NCBI RefSeq assembly: GCF_017161405.1
Contig: NZ_CP071051.1
Location: forward strand, 1,984,001-2,048,000
Reading direction: 5' to 3'
DNA length: 64,000 bases
Source of the DNA: Leucobacter sp. CX169
Lineage (GTDB): Bacteria; Actinomycetota; Actinomycetes; Actinomycetales; Microbacteriaceae
The notes under the pieces were generated by a model that did no database searches, had not been told where the DNA came from, and was given only the letters and a program-made list of their open reading frames with translations. The position numbers were made by a program, and so were the translations under genes. This document shows positions 27,053 to 34,604 of this stretch, one piece after another; the stretch's first letter is position 1; every line of letters starts with the position of its first letter.

Positions 27053-27700
27053 CTAGCGACTCGCGATGGCGTAGCGCAACAGCCACTCGGCGATCTCGAG
27101 GTGGCGCCGGGCCGAGGGGATGTCCTTGCCCCACGCGTACATGCCGTGGCCGGCGATGATGAGCACGGGCACCTCCGGCGTCTGGGCCGTCGCGCGCTGA
27201 TACACCTCGTCGAAGCGCGCAGCCTCCACGCGCATGTCCTGGTGATTCGGGATCACCGGGATGCTCACCGTCGCGTCGTGCGCCGGGTGGCCGATGCCCT
27301 TGAGCATCTCGAGATCGCGAAACTCGACGCCGTCGGGCCAGCGGTCCCCCGCGATGACCGGGTCAATCGCGTGCACGTGGAAGATCGCCTGGGCGCCGGT
27401 CCGTGCGGCGATGTGGGCGTGCAAACCCGCCTCCGCCGACGGCGGGCGCGGGTCGTTCACATCGACCGCCTGCCCGTCGGCGTCGATGAGCACGACGTCG
27501 CGCTCGGTGAGCTCCGACTTGTCGAGCCCGGACGCCGTCACGGCGAGCAGCAGCGGCTCGCGGTCGAGCACGATCGAGAGGTTGCCCGAGGTGCCACGCA
27601 TCCAGCCATAGCCCGAGAACCGGGCCGCCTCAGCGGCGAGGATGCGGCCGCCCTCACGAACCTTCGCATCGGAAATACGCTCAGCGAGCAGCGTGGTCAT
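27053..27700 (-). CDS. mtnB: Methylthioribulose-1-phosphate dehydratase
   Basis: Zinc-dependent class II aldolase-fold enzyme that dehydrates 5-methylthioribulose 1-phosphate. The 215-residue protein shows MRGTSGNLSI, TASGLDKSELTERDVVLID, the zinc histidines of HVHAIDP and a third histidine in AGHGMYAWG, with the conserved glutamate in PSAEAGLHAHI. The start overlaps the end of mtnC (ATGA), so translation is coupled. Confidence 0.95.
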   Translation of the reverse strand: MTTLLAERISDAKVREGGRILAAEAARFSGYGWMRGTSGNLSIVLDREPLLLAVTASGLDKSELTERDVVLIDADGQAVDVNDPRPPSAEAGLHAHIAARTGAQAIFHVHAIDPVIAGDRWPDGVEFRDLEMLKGIGHPAHDATVSIPVIPNHQDMRVEAARFDEVYQRATAQTPEVPVLIIAGHGMYAWGKDIPSARRHLEIAEWLLRYAIASR

Positions 27701-28407
27701 GCGGTCACCTCAATCTGGTCGAAACGGGAAACGGCGGGCGCCGGGAACTCCGCGCCAGCCCAGGGCTCACCCACCCGATCAAGCGCGACGGACTGCCAGC
27801 CGGCGCTCAGCGCGGCGGCCACTTCGTCGGGGTGATCGGTGAGGAAGACAATTCTGGCGGGCTCGGCGCCCAGCGCCTCCGCGATCCTGAGATATGACGC
27901 TGGCTCTTTCTTCGGTCCGGCGTTCACGGTGTCAAACCAGGCCTCGACCAAGCCGGAGAGATCGCCCTGCGGCGCGTGGCGGAACCAGGGCTGCTGAGAG
28001 GCAACCGAACCAGAGGAGTACACGGCGACCCGAGTGCCCTGCTCGTGCCACTGCCGAAGCTTCGGCGGCACGTCGTCGAAGAAGTGCGAGGTGATCGCCG
28101 AGGCGGCAAAGCCCTCTGCCCAGATGATCCCCTGGATGGTCTTCAGGGGGGTGGACTTCACGTCCGCCTCCATGAGCCCGCGCAAGGCGTCGGCGATCTC
28201 GGAGTCTGTCGCGTTCGCGCTGAGCCCGGCGTCAACGATCGCTTGCGCCCGGGCAGCGCGCACGATGTCGTCGTCTCGCCCGAGCACTGCTTCGAGGCGG
28301 GGCCGCGCGTAGTCGTAGAGGTCGCCGAGGATGAATCCGGCCGCGCTCGTGGTCCCCTCAAGGTCGACGACGACAACGTCTGCGTGCACGGTGATCGGGG
28401 CAGTCAT
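27697..28407 (-). CDS. mtnC: Acireductone synthase (enolase-phosphatase E1)
   Basis: HAD-family enzyme that enolises and dephosphorylates diketo-methylthiopentyl phosphate to acireductone. The 236-residue protein has the nucleophile motif VVDLEGTTSA (Asp15, Glu17, the DxEGT form typical of MtnC), motif II VYSSGSV, the motif III lysine in GPKKEPASYL and motif IV FLTDHPDEV. The ATG is preceded by GGAGG at four to five bases. It is the first gene of the mtnCBD operon and diverges from an aminotransferase. Confidence 0.95.
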   Translation of the reverse strand: MTAPITVHADVVVVDLEGTTSAAGFILGDLYDYARPRLEAVLGRDDDIVRAARAQAIVDAGLSANATDSEIADALRGLMEADVKSTPLKTIQGIIWAEGFAASAITSHFFDDVPPKLRQWHEQGTRVAVYSSGSVASQQPWFRHAPQGDLSGLVEAWFDTVNAGPKKEPASYLRIAEALGAEPARIVFLTDHPDEVAAALSAGWQSVALDRVGEPWAGAEFPAPAVSRFDQIEVTA

Positions 28408-28529
28408 GCGTCCTCCGGGTCGGGGTGTGGAACCTCGTCAAAGTAGCACCGCGAGTACGTCGGTGACGCGAGCATTACGCTCTGTTGCACGCCTTCCCCT
28501 GGACGCCCTGCCCGCAAGGCAGCGCACCC

Positions 28530-28535
28530 TACGAT
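28530..28535 (+). promoter_or_regulatory. -10 box of the aminotransferase gene, leaderless promoter
   Basis: TACGAT six bases before the GTG at 28542. Confidence 0.6.
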
Positions 28536-28541
28536 GGGATC

Positions 28542-29753
28542 GTGAATCTCAGATGGCAGTCCGTCGCGTCCGCTACCGGTTTGGCATCCGCCGACGGCAC
28601 CACGCGCCCCACGATCTTTGCGGAGATGACCGCGCTCGCCACGCGGCACCGAGCCGCAAATCTCGGACAGGGATTCCCCGACGCCGACGGGCCCGAGTGG
28701 ATCCGCGACATCGCGGCGCAGGCGATCATGGACGGCGCGAACCAGTATCCGCCCGGACGGGGCATTCCCGAGCTGCGTCGCGCCATCGCCGGCCACCAGC
28801 AACGCCATTACGGCATCGAGCTGGATCCGGAAACCGAAGTGCTCGTCACCGCCGGGGCGACCGAGGCGCTCGCGGCGGCAATCCTCGCGCTTGCCGGCCC
28901 GGGCGACGAGGTCGTCACGCTCGAGCCCTTTTACGACTCGCACGCCGCCGCGATCGCGATGGCGGGGGCGACGCACGTCACCGTCCCCCTCGTGCCCGAC
29001 TCGACCGGGTTTCGGCTCGATGCCGCGGCGCTGGAGGCGGCGATCAGCGAGCGCACGCGCCTGATCTTGGTGAACACCCCGCACAACCCGACCGGCACGG
29101 TGCTCACCCGCGCCGAGCTCGAACTCATCGCCGCTGCCGCTACGCGCGCCGACGCGATCGTAATGACCGACGAGGTCTATGAGCACCTCACGTTCGACGG
29201 GCTCAGCCACGTTCCGCTCGCGACGCTGCCCGGCATGGCGGAGCGCACGCTCACGATCTCGTCCGCGGGGAAGACGTTCTCCCTCACCGGCTGGAAGATC
29301 GGCTGGGTCTCGGGGCCCGCGCGCCTCATCGAGGCTGTCCTCGCGATCAAGCAGTTCCTGACGTACTCGGGCGGGGCACCCTTCCAGCCCGCGATCGCCC
29401 GCGCGCTCAGCGATGGCGACGACGACGTGCGCGAGCTGCGGGACGCGCTCGCTCACCGCCGCGACGTTTTGTTGGAGGGACTGCGGGCGGCGGGCTTCGA
29501 CGTCGTGGTGCCGGGCGGCACCTATTTCGTGTGCGCCGACGCGACCCCGTTCTTCACCGCCGAGATCACCGACGGCGCCGCGTTTGCGCGCGCGCTGCCC
29601 GAGCTCGTGGGCGTCGCGTGCGTGCCGGTGTCGGCGTTCTGCGCGGAGGGGTCAGCGACCGCCGCTGCCCTCGCGTCCTGGGTGCGCTTCACCTTCGTCA
29701 AGGAGGAGTCGACGCTCAGGGACGCGATCGAGCGGCTGCAGGGGCTCCGGTAG
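28542..29753 (+). CDS. Class I/II pyridoxal-phosphate aminotransferase
   Basis: 403-residue fold-type I aminotransferase of the kynurenine/glutamine-transaminase-K group. It has NLGQGFPDADGPEW, VTAGATEALAAAIL, VNTPHNPTGTVL, TDEVYEHLTF and the PLP-lysine region SSAGKTFSLTGWKIGW. It faces the mtnCBD operon across 134 bases. It could therefore carry out the last salvage step, transamination of ketomethylthiobutyrate to methionine (MtnE-like); this is inference from context. The GTG at 28542 fits the leaderless pattern; an upstream frame adds 19 residues of low quality. Confidence 0.88.
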   Translation: MNLRWQSVASATGLASADGTTRPTIFAEMTALATRHRAANLGQGFPDADGPEWIRDIAAQAIMDGANQYPPGRGIPELRRAIAGHQQRHYGIELDPETEVLVTAGATEALAAAILALAGPGDEVVTLEPFYDSHAAAIAMAGATHVTVPLVPDSTGFRLDAAALEAAISERTRLILVNTPHNPTGTVLTRAELELIAAAATRADAIVMTDEVYEHLTFDGLSHVPLATLPGMAERTLTISSAGKTFSLTGWKIGWVSGPARLIEAVLAIKQFLTYSGGAPFQPAIARALSDGDDDVRELRDALAHRRDVLLEGLRAAGFDVVVPGGTYFVCADATPFFTAEITDGAAFARALPELVGVACVPVSAFCAEGSATAAALASWVRFTFVKEESTLRDAIERLQGLR

Positions 29754-29787
29754 GAGGTGCCGGGCGGTGCCTGATGCGTCCCTTCCG

Positions 29788-29846
29788 AAAATGCACCCTT
29801 CCGACAGGGTGTATCGCCCCAACACCCTGTCGGAAGGGTGCATTTT
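29788..29846. terminator. Perfect 24-bp inverted repeat, strong bidirectional terminator
   Basis: Arms 29788-29811 and 29823-29846 are exact reverse complements (starting AAAATGCACCCTTCC, ending GGAAGGGTGCATTTT) around an 11-base loop. A and T runs flank the stem. It ends both the aminotransferase transcript and the convergent gene starting at 30782. Confidence 0.85.
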
Positions 29847-29849
29847 GCC

Positions 29850-30782
29850 CTAGGACCCACCACGCTCGGCGATGATCCTGCGAAGTCGCGTGGTGAATTC
29901 GCCGAAATCAGGAAGATCTCGAGCCGTCGCGCGCACGACGCGCCAGCCCGCATCGGTCATGAGCTCCCATCGCTCCACGTCGCGCCTGGCTCGACCCAGG
30001 TCGGTGAAGTGCACCCCTCCCTCATATTCGCCGGCGATCTTCCACTGCGGAAACCCGATGTCAGAGTGGAGTTCAATTGGGCCGTTTCGCCCAGCCACCA
30101 TCACCGGGCACGAAAGGACCGGCGCTGGGAGGCCCGCTCGGTGCATGGCGAAGCGCATCAGCGACTCAGGCCGGGAATCCACGGGTGACCGCAGCAACTC
30201 AATCGCCTCGCGTCGCTCTGGCGCACCGGGAGTCCCCCGGAAACGCTGCTCGCTCTCCCGCAAGTCCGCAATCGTTGCGAGAGGTACCCGCGGTCTTCCC
30301 ACCCTTCCCGACAAGAGAAAATCCCCTACGGCCACCAGCTCACCGAGCGAGATTACGGGGGCGAGCACACACCACACATCCGCTGGCATGGGCACCGGCA
30401 GACCATACCGCTGTCCCGTCCGCAGGATCCCACTCGAAATCTCGTGCCCGCGGACGTTCCGTCTGCGCGGTGCATGACGCGGTCGAACCGCCCCCACTTC
30501 GATCGCGCCGTTTGGAGCGTCTGGCACCGGGATCCCCCACAGCGCCGCCGCCGAGCGCCGCGTGAAGAACCAGCCGGGGCGCATCAGCGGCCCAAATGCC
30601 AGGCAGCGGTCCACCATCGAGTCCGGGTCATACGCGGTCGAGGGAAGCAACACCGACCCACGGAAGGCGCGCTCGATGCCAGAGGCGGCAAGCCTCGACC
30701 GCGTCACCCCCATCGCGCGCAATTGATCCGGGCGCAACGCAAGCCCCGGGCCGCCGTGCGGCATCCACGACTGACGCGACAT
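29850..30782 (-). CDS. AbiEi/DUF559-like protein with Vsr-type nuclease C terminus
   Basis: 310-residue protein. The N-terminal half (around LRAMGVTRSRLAASGIERAF and FTRRSAAALWGIPVP) resembles the winged-helix part of AbiEi-type antitoxin-like proteins. The C-terminal part (about 225-305) has HSDIGFPQWKIAGEYEGGVH, then a long helix and GWRVVRATARDL, the pattern of very-short-patch-repair/DUF559 nuclease folds. No toxin-like partner is adjacent. Its function is not known. The ATG at 30782 has CAGGAT six bases before it and no Shine-Dalgarno. Confidence 0.65.
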   Translation of the reverse strand: MSRQSWMPHGGPGLALRPDQLRAMGVTRSRLAASGIERAFRGSVLLPSTAYDPDSMVDRCLAFGPLMRPGWFFTRRSAAALWGIPVPDAPNGAIEVGAVRPRHAPRRRNVRGHEISSGILRTGQRYGLPVPMPADVWCVLAPVISLGELVAVGDFLLSGRVGRPRVPLATIADLRESEQRFRGTPGAPERREAIELLRSPVDSRPESLMRFAMHRAGLPAPVLSCPVMVAGRNGPIELHSDIGFPQWKIAGEYEGGVHFTDLGRARRDVERWELMTDAGWRVVRATARDLPDFGEFTTRLRRIIAERGGS

Positions 30783-30788
30783 GCGCCG

Positions 30789-30794
30789 ATCCTG
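30789..30794 (-). promoter_or_regulatory. Possible -10 box, leaderless promoter
   Basis: CAGGAT on the minus strand, six bases before the ATG at 30782. Confidence 0.45.
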
Positions 30795-30879
30795 AGCCAC
30801 AAAGCGTGACCCGGGGTCCGCAGCCCGAGAACTGTGCACAACTCCCCAGCGAGCCCCGCCTGTGAACGGGGCATCGTTC

Positions 30880-31353
30880 CTAACTCGTCACGAGCAGTAT
30901 CGCGAGCGCGACCACGAGCAGCGCCTGCAGCCCCGCGAGCGAGGCGAGAAACAGGGTCCGTCGATGATCGGTCGCGAGGAACATCCGGAAGATCCACACC
31001 ATCCCGTAGAGCAGGATCGACACCGCGATCGCCCCGGCCGCGAGCGCCTCGTTGAAGGGAATCAGGGTGAAGCCGAGCGCCAAAGTAACGATCCATAGAA
31101 TGGTCGATGCGACGACCCAGCGCCGCGTCTGGGCCACGTGCATCGTGTGCTGCAGGTGCGGCAGCCGACCGGGATCGCTCTCGCCGAAGTACGGATTCTC
31201 GGTGCCCGCCTCCGCTCGTCGTTCGGCGTCGGCGTCGAGGTGGTTCATGGGGTCAAGTACTGGCCGCCCCGGGATTTGGACATCCTCCAGCCGCGCTCCG
31301 CCCGCATCGTGCGGCATGGTCCCGAGACGGGGCTTGCGTTCGATGGTGTTCAT
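30880..31353 (-). CDS. Small membrane protein of unknown function
   Basis: 157 residues. A hydrophilic N-terminal region (1-77) is followed by three hydrophobic segments: about 80-100 (WVVASTILWIVTLALGFTL), 104-122 (ALAAGAIAVSILLYGMVWI) and 132-156 (TLFLASLAGLQALLVVALAI). AGGAGG lies nine bases before the ATG. I do not recognise the family, and no neighbour suggests a role. Confidence 0.75.
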   Translation of the reverse strand: MNTIERKPRLGTMPHDAGGARLEDVQIPGRPVLDPMNHLDADAERRAEAGTENPYFGESDPGRLPHLQHTMHVAQTRRWVVASTILWIVTLALGFTLIPFNEALAAGAIAVSILLYGMVWIFRMFLATDHRRTLFLASLAGLQALLVVALAILLVTS

Positions 31354-31437
31354 GATGACTCGCCTCCTCGTACGAGGGATCGCGTCGTCGCACCAGGCGT
31401 CGGGGAGGGGGAATCAGCCCACGAGGGGTCGTCCCGA

Positions 31438-31457
31438 GCGCCGTCAGTTGACGGCGC
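31438..31457. promoter_or_regulatory. Perfect 9-bp inverted repeat
   Basis: GCGCCGTCA-GT-TGACGGCGC in the 205-base gap before the small membrane gene. It is followed at 31470-31481 by a second palindrome, GAGCGTACGCTC. These could be operator sites for that gene. Confidence 0.4.
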
Positions 31458-31532
31458 GGTCCGTACTTTGAGCGTACGCTCGCCCCCTCCCGAGAGCAAT
31501 GGACGAGGGCTGTGAACGCAGCCATACTCCCA

Positions 31533-31545
31533 GCAGGATCCTGCC
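31533..31545. repeat. GCAGGATCCTGCC palindrome copy
   Basis: Near-complete copy just after the ATP-grasp gene end (31559, minus strand). Confidence 0.65.
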
Positions 31546-31558
31546 GATCGCGGGCGAC

Positions 31559-32749
31559 CTACAAGTCCCCGATGGGCTCCTTCGGGAGCTTGCGCACCCG
31601 CGCCCGGCGGCGCCGGCGCTCAGGAATCATGGTGCGCATTTCCTCGAGCTTGCCGAAGCACAGCAGACGGTCCTCCGCCTCGAGGCGTTCGTGCTTGCGA
31701 GGGTTCGGGATGACCTGGGTGCCGCGGTGCAGGGTGAGGACGGTGATGTCCCGTTCCCACAGCCCGGACTCGCCGAGGGTCTTCCCGACGAGGTCCGCGC
31801 TCGCGTGCACGAGCAGCTCGGCGACGCCGTAGCCCGTCGAGATGCTGAGTCGCTGGCGCACATCGATCTCGGGGAAGGCGACCTGGTTCGCGATGAAGTC
31901 AATGATCGCCCCAGCGACGTCGAGCTTGGTCGCGGTCTCGATGCCCTGCAGTCCCGGCGAGGAGTTGACCTCCATGACGAGCGGCCCGTCGTCGCCCTCG
32001 AGCATGTCGACGCCCGCGACGCGCAGCCCCATGATCTGGGCGGAACGCACGGCGGCGGCCTCGTAGGCCGGGTCGAGCTCGACCGGTTCGACGGTCCCGC
32101 CCCGGTGCACGTTCGAGCGGAATTCGTCGCCGCTCGCGATGCGGCGCATGGCCGCCACGACGCGGTCGCCGACGACCAACGCCCGGATGTCGCGGCCGCG
32201 ACTCTCGGCGATGAAGCGCTGAATGAGGACGTTCTGCTGGGTCGAGTGCAGCGTCTCGATGATCGCCTCGGCGACCTTCACCTGCGGGGCGAGAATCACC
32301 CCGATGCCCTGCGTTCCCTCGAGCAGCTTGATGACCACGGGCGCGCCGCCGACACTCTCGATCGCGGGGCGCACGTCGGCGCGATTGCGCACAAAAGTCG
32401 TCGCGGGCATGCCGATGTTGTGGCGCGACAGAATCTGATTGGCCCGGAGCTTGTCGCGGGCGTTCGCGATGCCGTTCGAGGTATTGGGCGTGTACACGTC
32501 CATCTGTTCGAACTGGCGCACGACGGCGGTGCCGAAGTACGTGATCGAGGCGCCGATACGCGGCAGGATCGCGTCGTAGTCGCTGAGCTGTTTCCCGCGA
32601 TATTGCAAGTCGGGCTGGTCAGCGGAGAGGTCGATACCGAACCGCAGAGTATTCAGCACCTTTACGTTGTGCCCTCGCTGGAGGGCAGCAGAACGGAGCC
32701 GCTGAGTGGAGTACGCGTGCGGGGCGCGCGAGAGAATCGCGAGTTTCAC
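31559..32749 (-). CDS. RimK-family ATP-grasp ligase fused to a TrkA-C domain
   Basis: 396 residues. The first 290 are a RimK-type ATP-grasp carboxylate-amine ligase, the family that adds glutamate to ribosomal protein S6 or makes related amino-acid ligations. They contain MKLAILSRAPHAYSTQRLR, NTSNGIANARDKLRANQIL, PVVIKLLEGTQGIGVILA, the metal-binding VAGVDMLEGDDGPLVMEVNSS and PGLQGIE. Residues about 300-380 form an RCK_C/TrkA-C regulatory domain (LVGKTLGESGLWERDITVL), then a basic tail. The GTG start is leaderless-like. It is divergent from a retropepsin-like gene, its usual partner in other genomes. Confidence 0.88.
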   Translation of the reverse strand: MKLAILSRAPHAYSTQRLRSAALQRGHNVKVLNTLRFGIDLSADQPDLQYRGKQLSDYDAILPRIGASITYFGTAVVRQFEQMDVYTPNTSNGIANARDKLRANQILSRHNIGMPATTFVRNRADVRPAIESVGGAPVVIKLLEGTQGIGVILAPQVKVAEAIIETLHSTQQNVLIQRFIAESRGRDIRALVVGDRVVAAMRRIASGDEFRSNVHRGGTVEPVELDPAYEAAAVRSAQIMGLRVAGVDMLEGDDGPLVMEVNSSPGLQGIETATKLDVAGAIIDFIANQVAFPEIDVRQRLSISTGYGVAELLVHASADLVGKTLGESGLWERDITVLTLHRGTQVIPNPRKHERLEAEDRLLCFGKLEEMRTMIPERRRRRARVRKLPKEPIGDL

Positions 32750-32755
32750 GTGATG

Positions 32756-32768
32756 ATCCTGCCAAGAT
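32756..32768. promoter_or_regulatory. Back-to-back -10 boxes of the divergent RimK/retropepsin pair
   Basis: CAGGAT on the minus strand (32756-32761) lies six bases before the GTG at 32749. CAAGAT on the plus strand (32763-32768) lies six bases before the GTG at 32775. A single base separates them. Confidence 0.5.
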
Positions 32769-32774
32769 AGAAGC

Positions 32775-33266
32775 GTGAACGAACACACACATTCAAGCAC
32801 TATCACGGGGTGGCGCGAGTGGGTAAGCCTGCCAAATGTCGGAGTGCCCTGGCTCAAAGCCAAGATCGACACGGGCGCGCGGTCCTCCGCGCTGCACGCA
32901 TTCGACGTCGCGGAGTTTGCGCGTGACGGCGCGTCGTGGGTTCGCTTCGGCATTCACCCCTGGCAGCAGTCGGAATTGGATGCGGTGACGGTCGAGCTTC
33001 CGATCCATGACCGCCGCACGATTCGCAGCTCGAATGGGCAGTCTGAGCAGCGCCTCGTGGTGCTGCTCGACATCGAGCTGTCGGGGCGGACGGTCACCGC
33101 CGAGGTCACGCTTACGAACCGCGACGTCATGGACTTTCGTATGTTGATCGGGCGCGAGGCGCTCGCGCAGGGCTTCGTTGTGAACCCCGCGGCCTCCTAT
33201 CTCGGCGGCAAGCCCAAGAAGGCGACGCGACGGCGCAATCGCGGCAAGCCGACGACTTCGGCGTAG
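32775..33266 (+). CDS. Retropepsin-like protease of the RimB/Zn_protease family
   Basis: 163-residue protein with the aspartic-protease-type signature AKIDTGARSSALHA near residue 30, then VELPIHDRR and FRMLIGREALAQGFVVNPAASYL, as in the family long annotated as ATP-dependent zinc protease. In some bacteria the partner RimB trims glutamate tails added by RimK. The same antagonistic role is inferred from its position, with only 25 bases between the two start codons. It ends in a Lys/Arg-rich tail. Confidence 0.85.
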   Translation: MNEHTHSSTITGWREWVSLPNVGVPWLKAKIDTGARSSALHAFDVAEFARDGASWVRFGIHPWQQSELDAVTVELPIHDRRTIRSSNGQSEQRLVVLLDIELSGRTVTAEVTLTNRDVMDFRMLIGREALAQGFVVNPAASYLGGKPKKATRRRNRGKPTTSA

Positions 33267-33271
33267 CTTCC

Positions 33272-33280
33272 GCAGGATCC
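33272..33280. repeat. GCAGGATCC half-palindrome
   Basis: Truncated copy six bases after the retropepsin-like gene stop. The rest of the 135-base gap holds no other clear signal. Confidence 0.4.
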
Positions 33281-33401
33281 CACTGGCCGCGACACGTACC
33301 CAGCTGAGCGGAGCCTTGTTCACAGCTGGCTGACGGACGAGTCTCTCCACAGATCGCCTCGCAGGGCCCACAGCGCCCCTTCACCGGCGCACGCTGGAGC
33401 C

Positions 33402-34604
33402 ATGACTCCTCCGCACACCCCGACACCGTCCCGCCCCGCCGTCATCAAGGCGGAATCCTCCGCCGATTTCCTGGCCTTGTTGCCGGCATTCACCGGCTAC
33501 TCCATTACGAACAGCCTCTTAGTGGTCCTCTTCCAGGGAAACCAGTCCTTCGGCTCCCTGCGGTTCGACCTTCCCGAGGACACCGGACCAGACCAGTGCG
33601 TCAGCCTGTCGCATGCGGTGGCTCAGGTCGTCGGCGGAATTGCCCAGGTCGATGGTGTGGCGTTCGCGATGCTGACCGACGCCCGCTCGACACCGGGACG
33701 CGGGGCCCCGTGGCAGGACCTCGCCCGCCTGCTGCAACGGGGCGCCGCGCGCGCCGGCCTCGTGCTGCGCGATTCCTGTTGTATCGCGGCAGACGGTTGG
33801 GCGTCCTACCTCTCCCCCGAGCCCGGCGGAGCGATGCGCCCGCTGAGCGAGATCGAGCACAGCATGGCCGGGCTCGAGGCTTCCGTCATCATCGATGAGC
33901 CGGTGCCCGATATCGAGCAACTCGGGAGCCTGCCCGAGCGAAATGCGGCGCGTGCCGCCGACGTTCGGCACCGCATTGACGAACTCACGGCCCGGCCCGC
34001 GCGGACGAAGCGGGGTGTCGTGTTTGCGGCTCCCCGGCTCGCTGCGCTGGTTGCCCGCCCGGGTGCCATCCCAACGGCAAACGACATCGCCCGGCTCGCC
34101 TGCACTGCGAGTGGGCAGTCGGGTTGGCTGCGACTCGTCTGCGCGGCGGTCGCCGCCGCTCTTCCGCCGTATTTCCCGAGCGGAGAGATGGGGGCCGAGG
34201 ACGTCGGCCCCGTCAGCGAGATGACCTACATCGCGGACTGCCTCGACCGCGGCGGCGCGTTTGACGACCCGCAGGAGCTCACGCGGGCCTTCGGGCCCCT
34301 CGAACACGCGCTCATTCTCTTCGCGGCGGTACCGCCGGATCGGGACCTCTGCCGACGCGCGATTGCGCTCGTCTCCGAGGCCACCGCGCACGCGCCTCGC
34401 GACTTGCGACCCGGACTGCACTGCCTCGCCGCGTGGCTGTGGTGGTGGACGGGGCTCACCTCGGTGGCCGCGAAGCATATCGATGATGCGCTCCGCCTCG
34501 AGCCTGGCCATCAACTCGGAGAGATGCTGCGCCACCTCATCGATAGCGGGCAGTTCCCGCTCTGGACGCTCGATTTCCCCATCGGAGCGCGACCGGCGCC
34601 CTAG
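33402..34604 (+). CDS. DUF4192 family protein
   Basis: 400-residue cytoplasmic protein matching the actinobacterial DUF4192 family, with an N-terminal SSADFLALLPAFTGYSITNSLLVVLF and the mid-region RDSCCIAADGWASYL. Its C-terminal part, LRPGLHCLAAWLWWWTG followed by DDALRLEPGHQLG, looks like a helical TPR-like repeat. The molecular function of the family is unknown to me. CACGCT lies six bases before the ATG (weak leaderless signal). The last four bases overlap the convergent aldo/keto reductase gene. Confidence 0.8.
   Translation: MTPPHTPTPSRPAVIKAESSADFLALLPAFTGYSITNSLLVVLFQGNQSFGSLRFDLPEDTGPDQCVSLSHAVAQVVGGIAQVDGVAFAMLTDARSTPGRGAPWQDLARLLQRGAARAGLVLRDSCCIAADGWASYLSPEPGGAMRPLSEIEHSMAGLEASVIIDEPVPDIEQLGSLPERNAARAADVRHRIDELTARPARTKRGVVFAAPRLAALVARPGAIPTANDIARLACTASGQSGWLRLVCAAVAAALPPYFPSGEMGAEDVGPVSEMTYIADCLDRGGAFDDPQELTRAFGPLEHALILFAAVPPDRDLCRRAIALVSEATAHAPRDLRPGLHCLAAWLWWWTGLTSVAAKHIDDALRLEPGHQLGEMLRHLIDSGQFPLWTLDFPIGARPAP

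Noticed and set aside
29850-30782. Complete AbiE toxin-antitoxin system
   Set aside because: No nucleotidyltransferase-like AbiEii toxin gene lies on either side.
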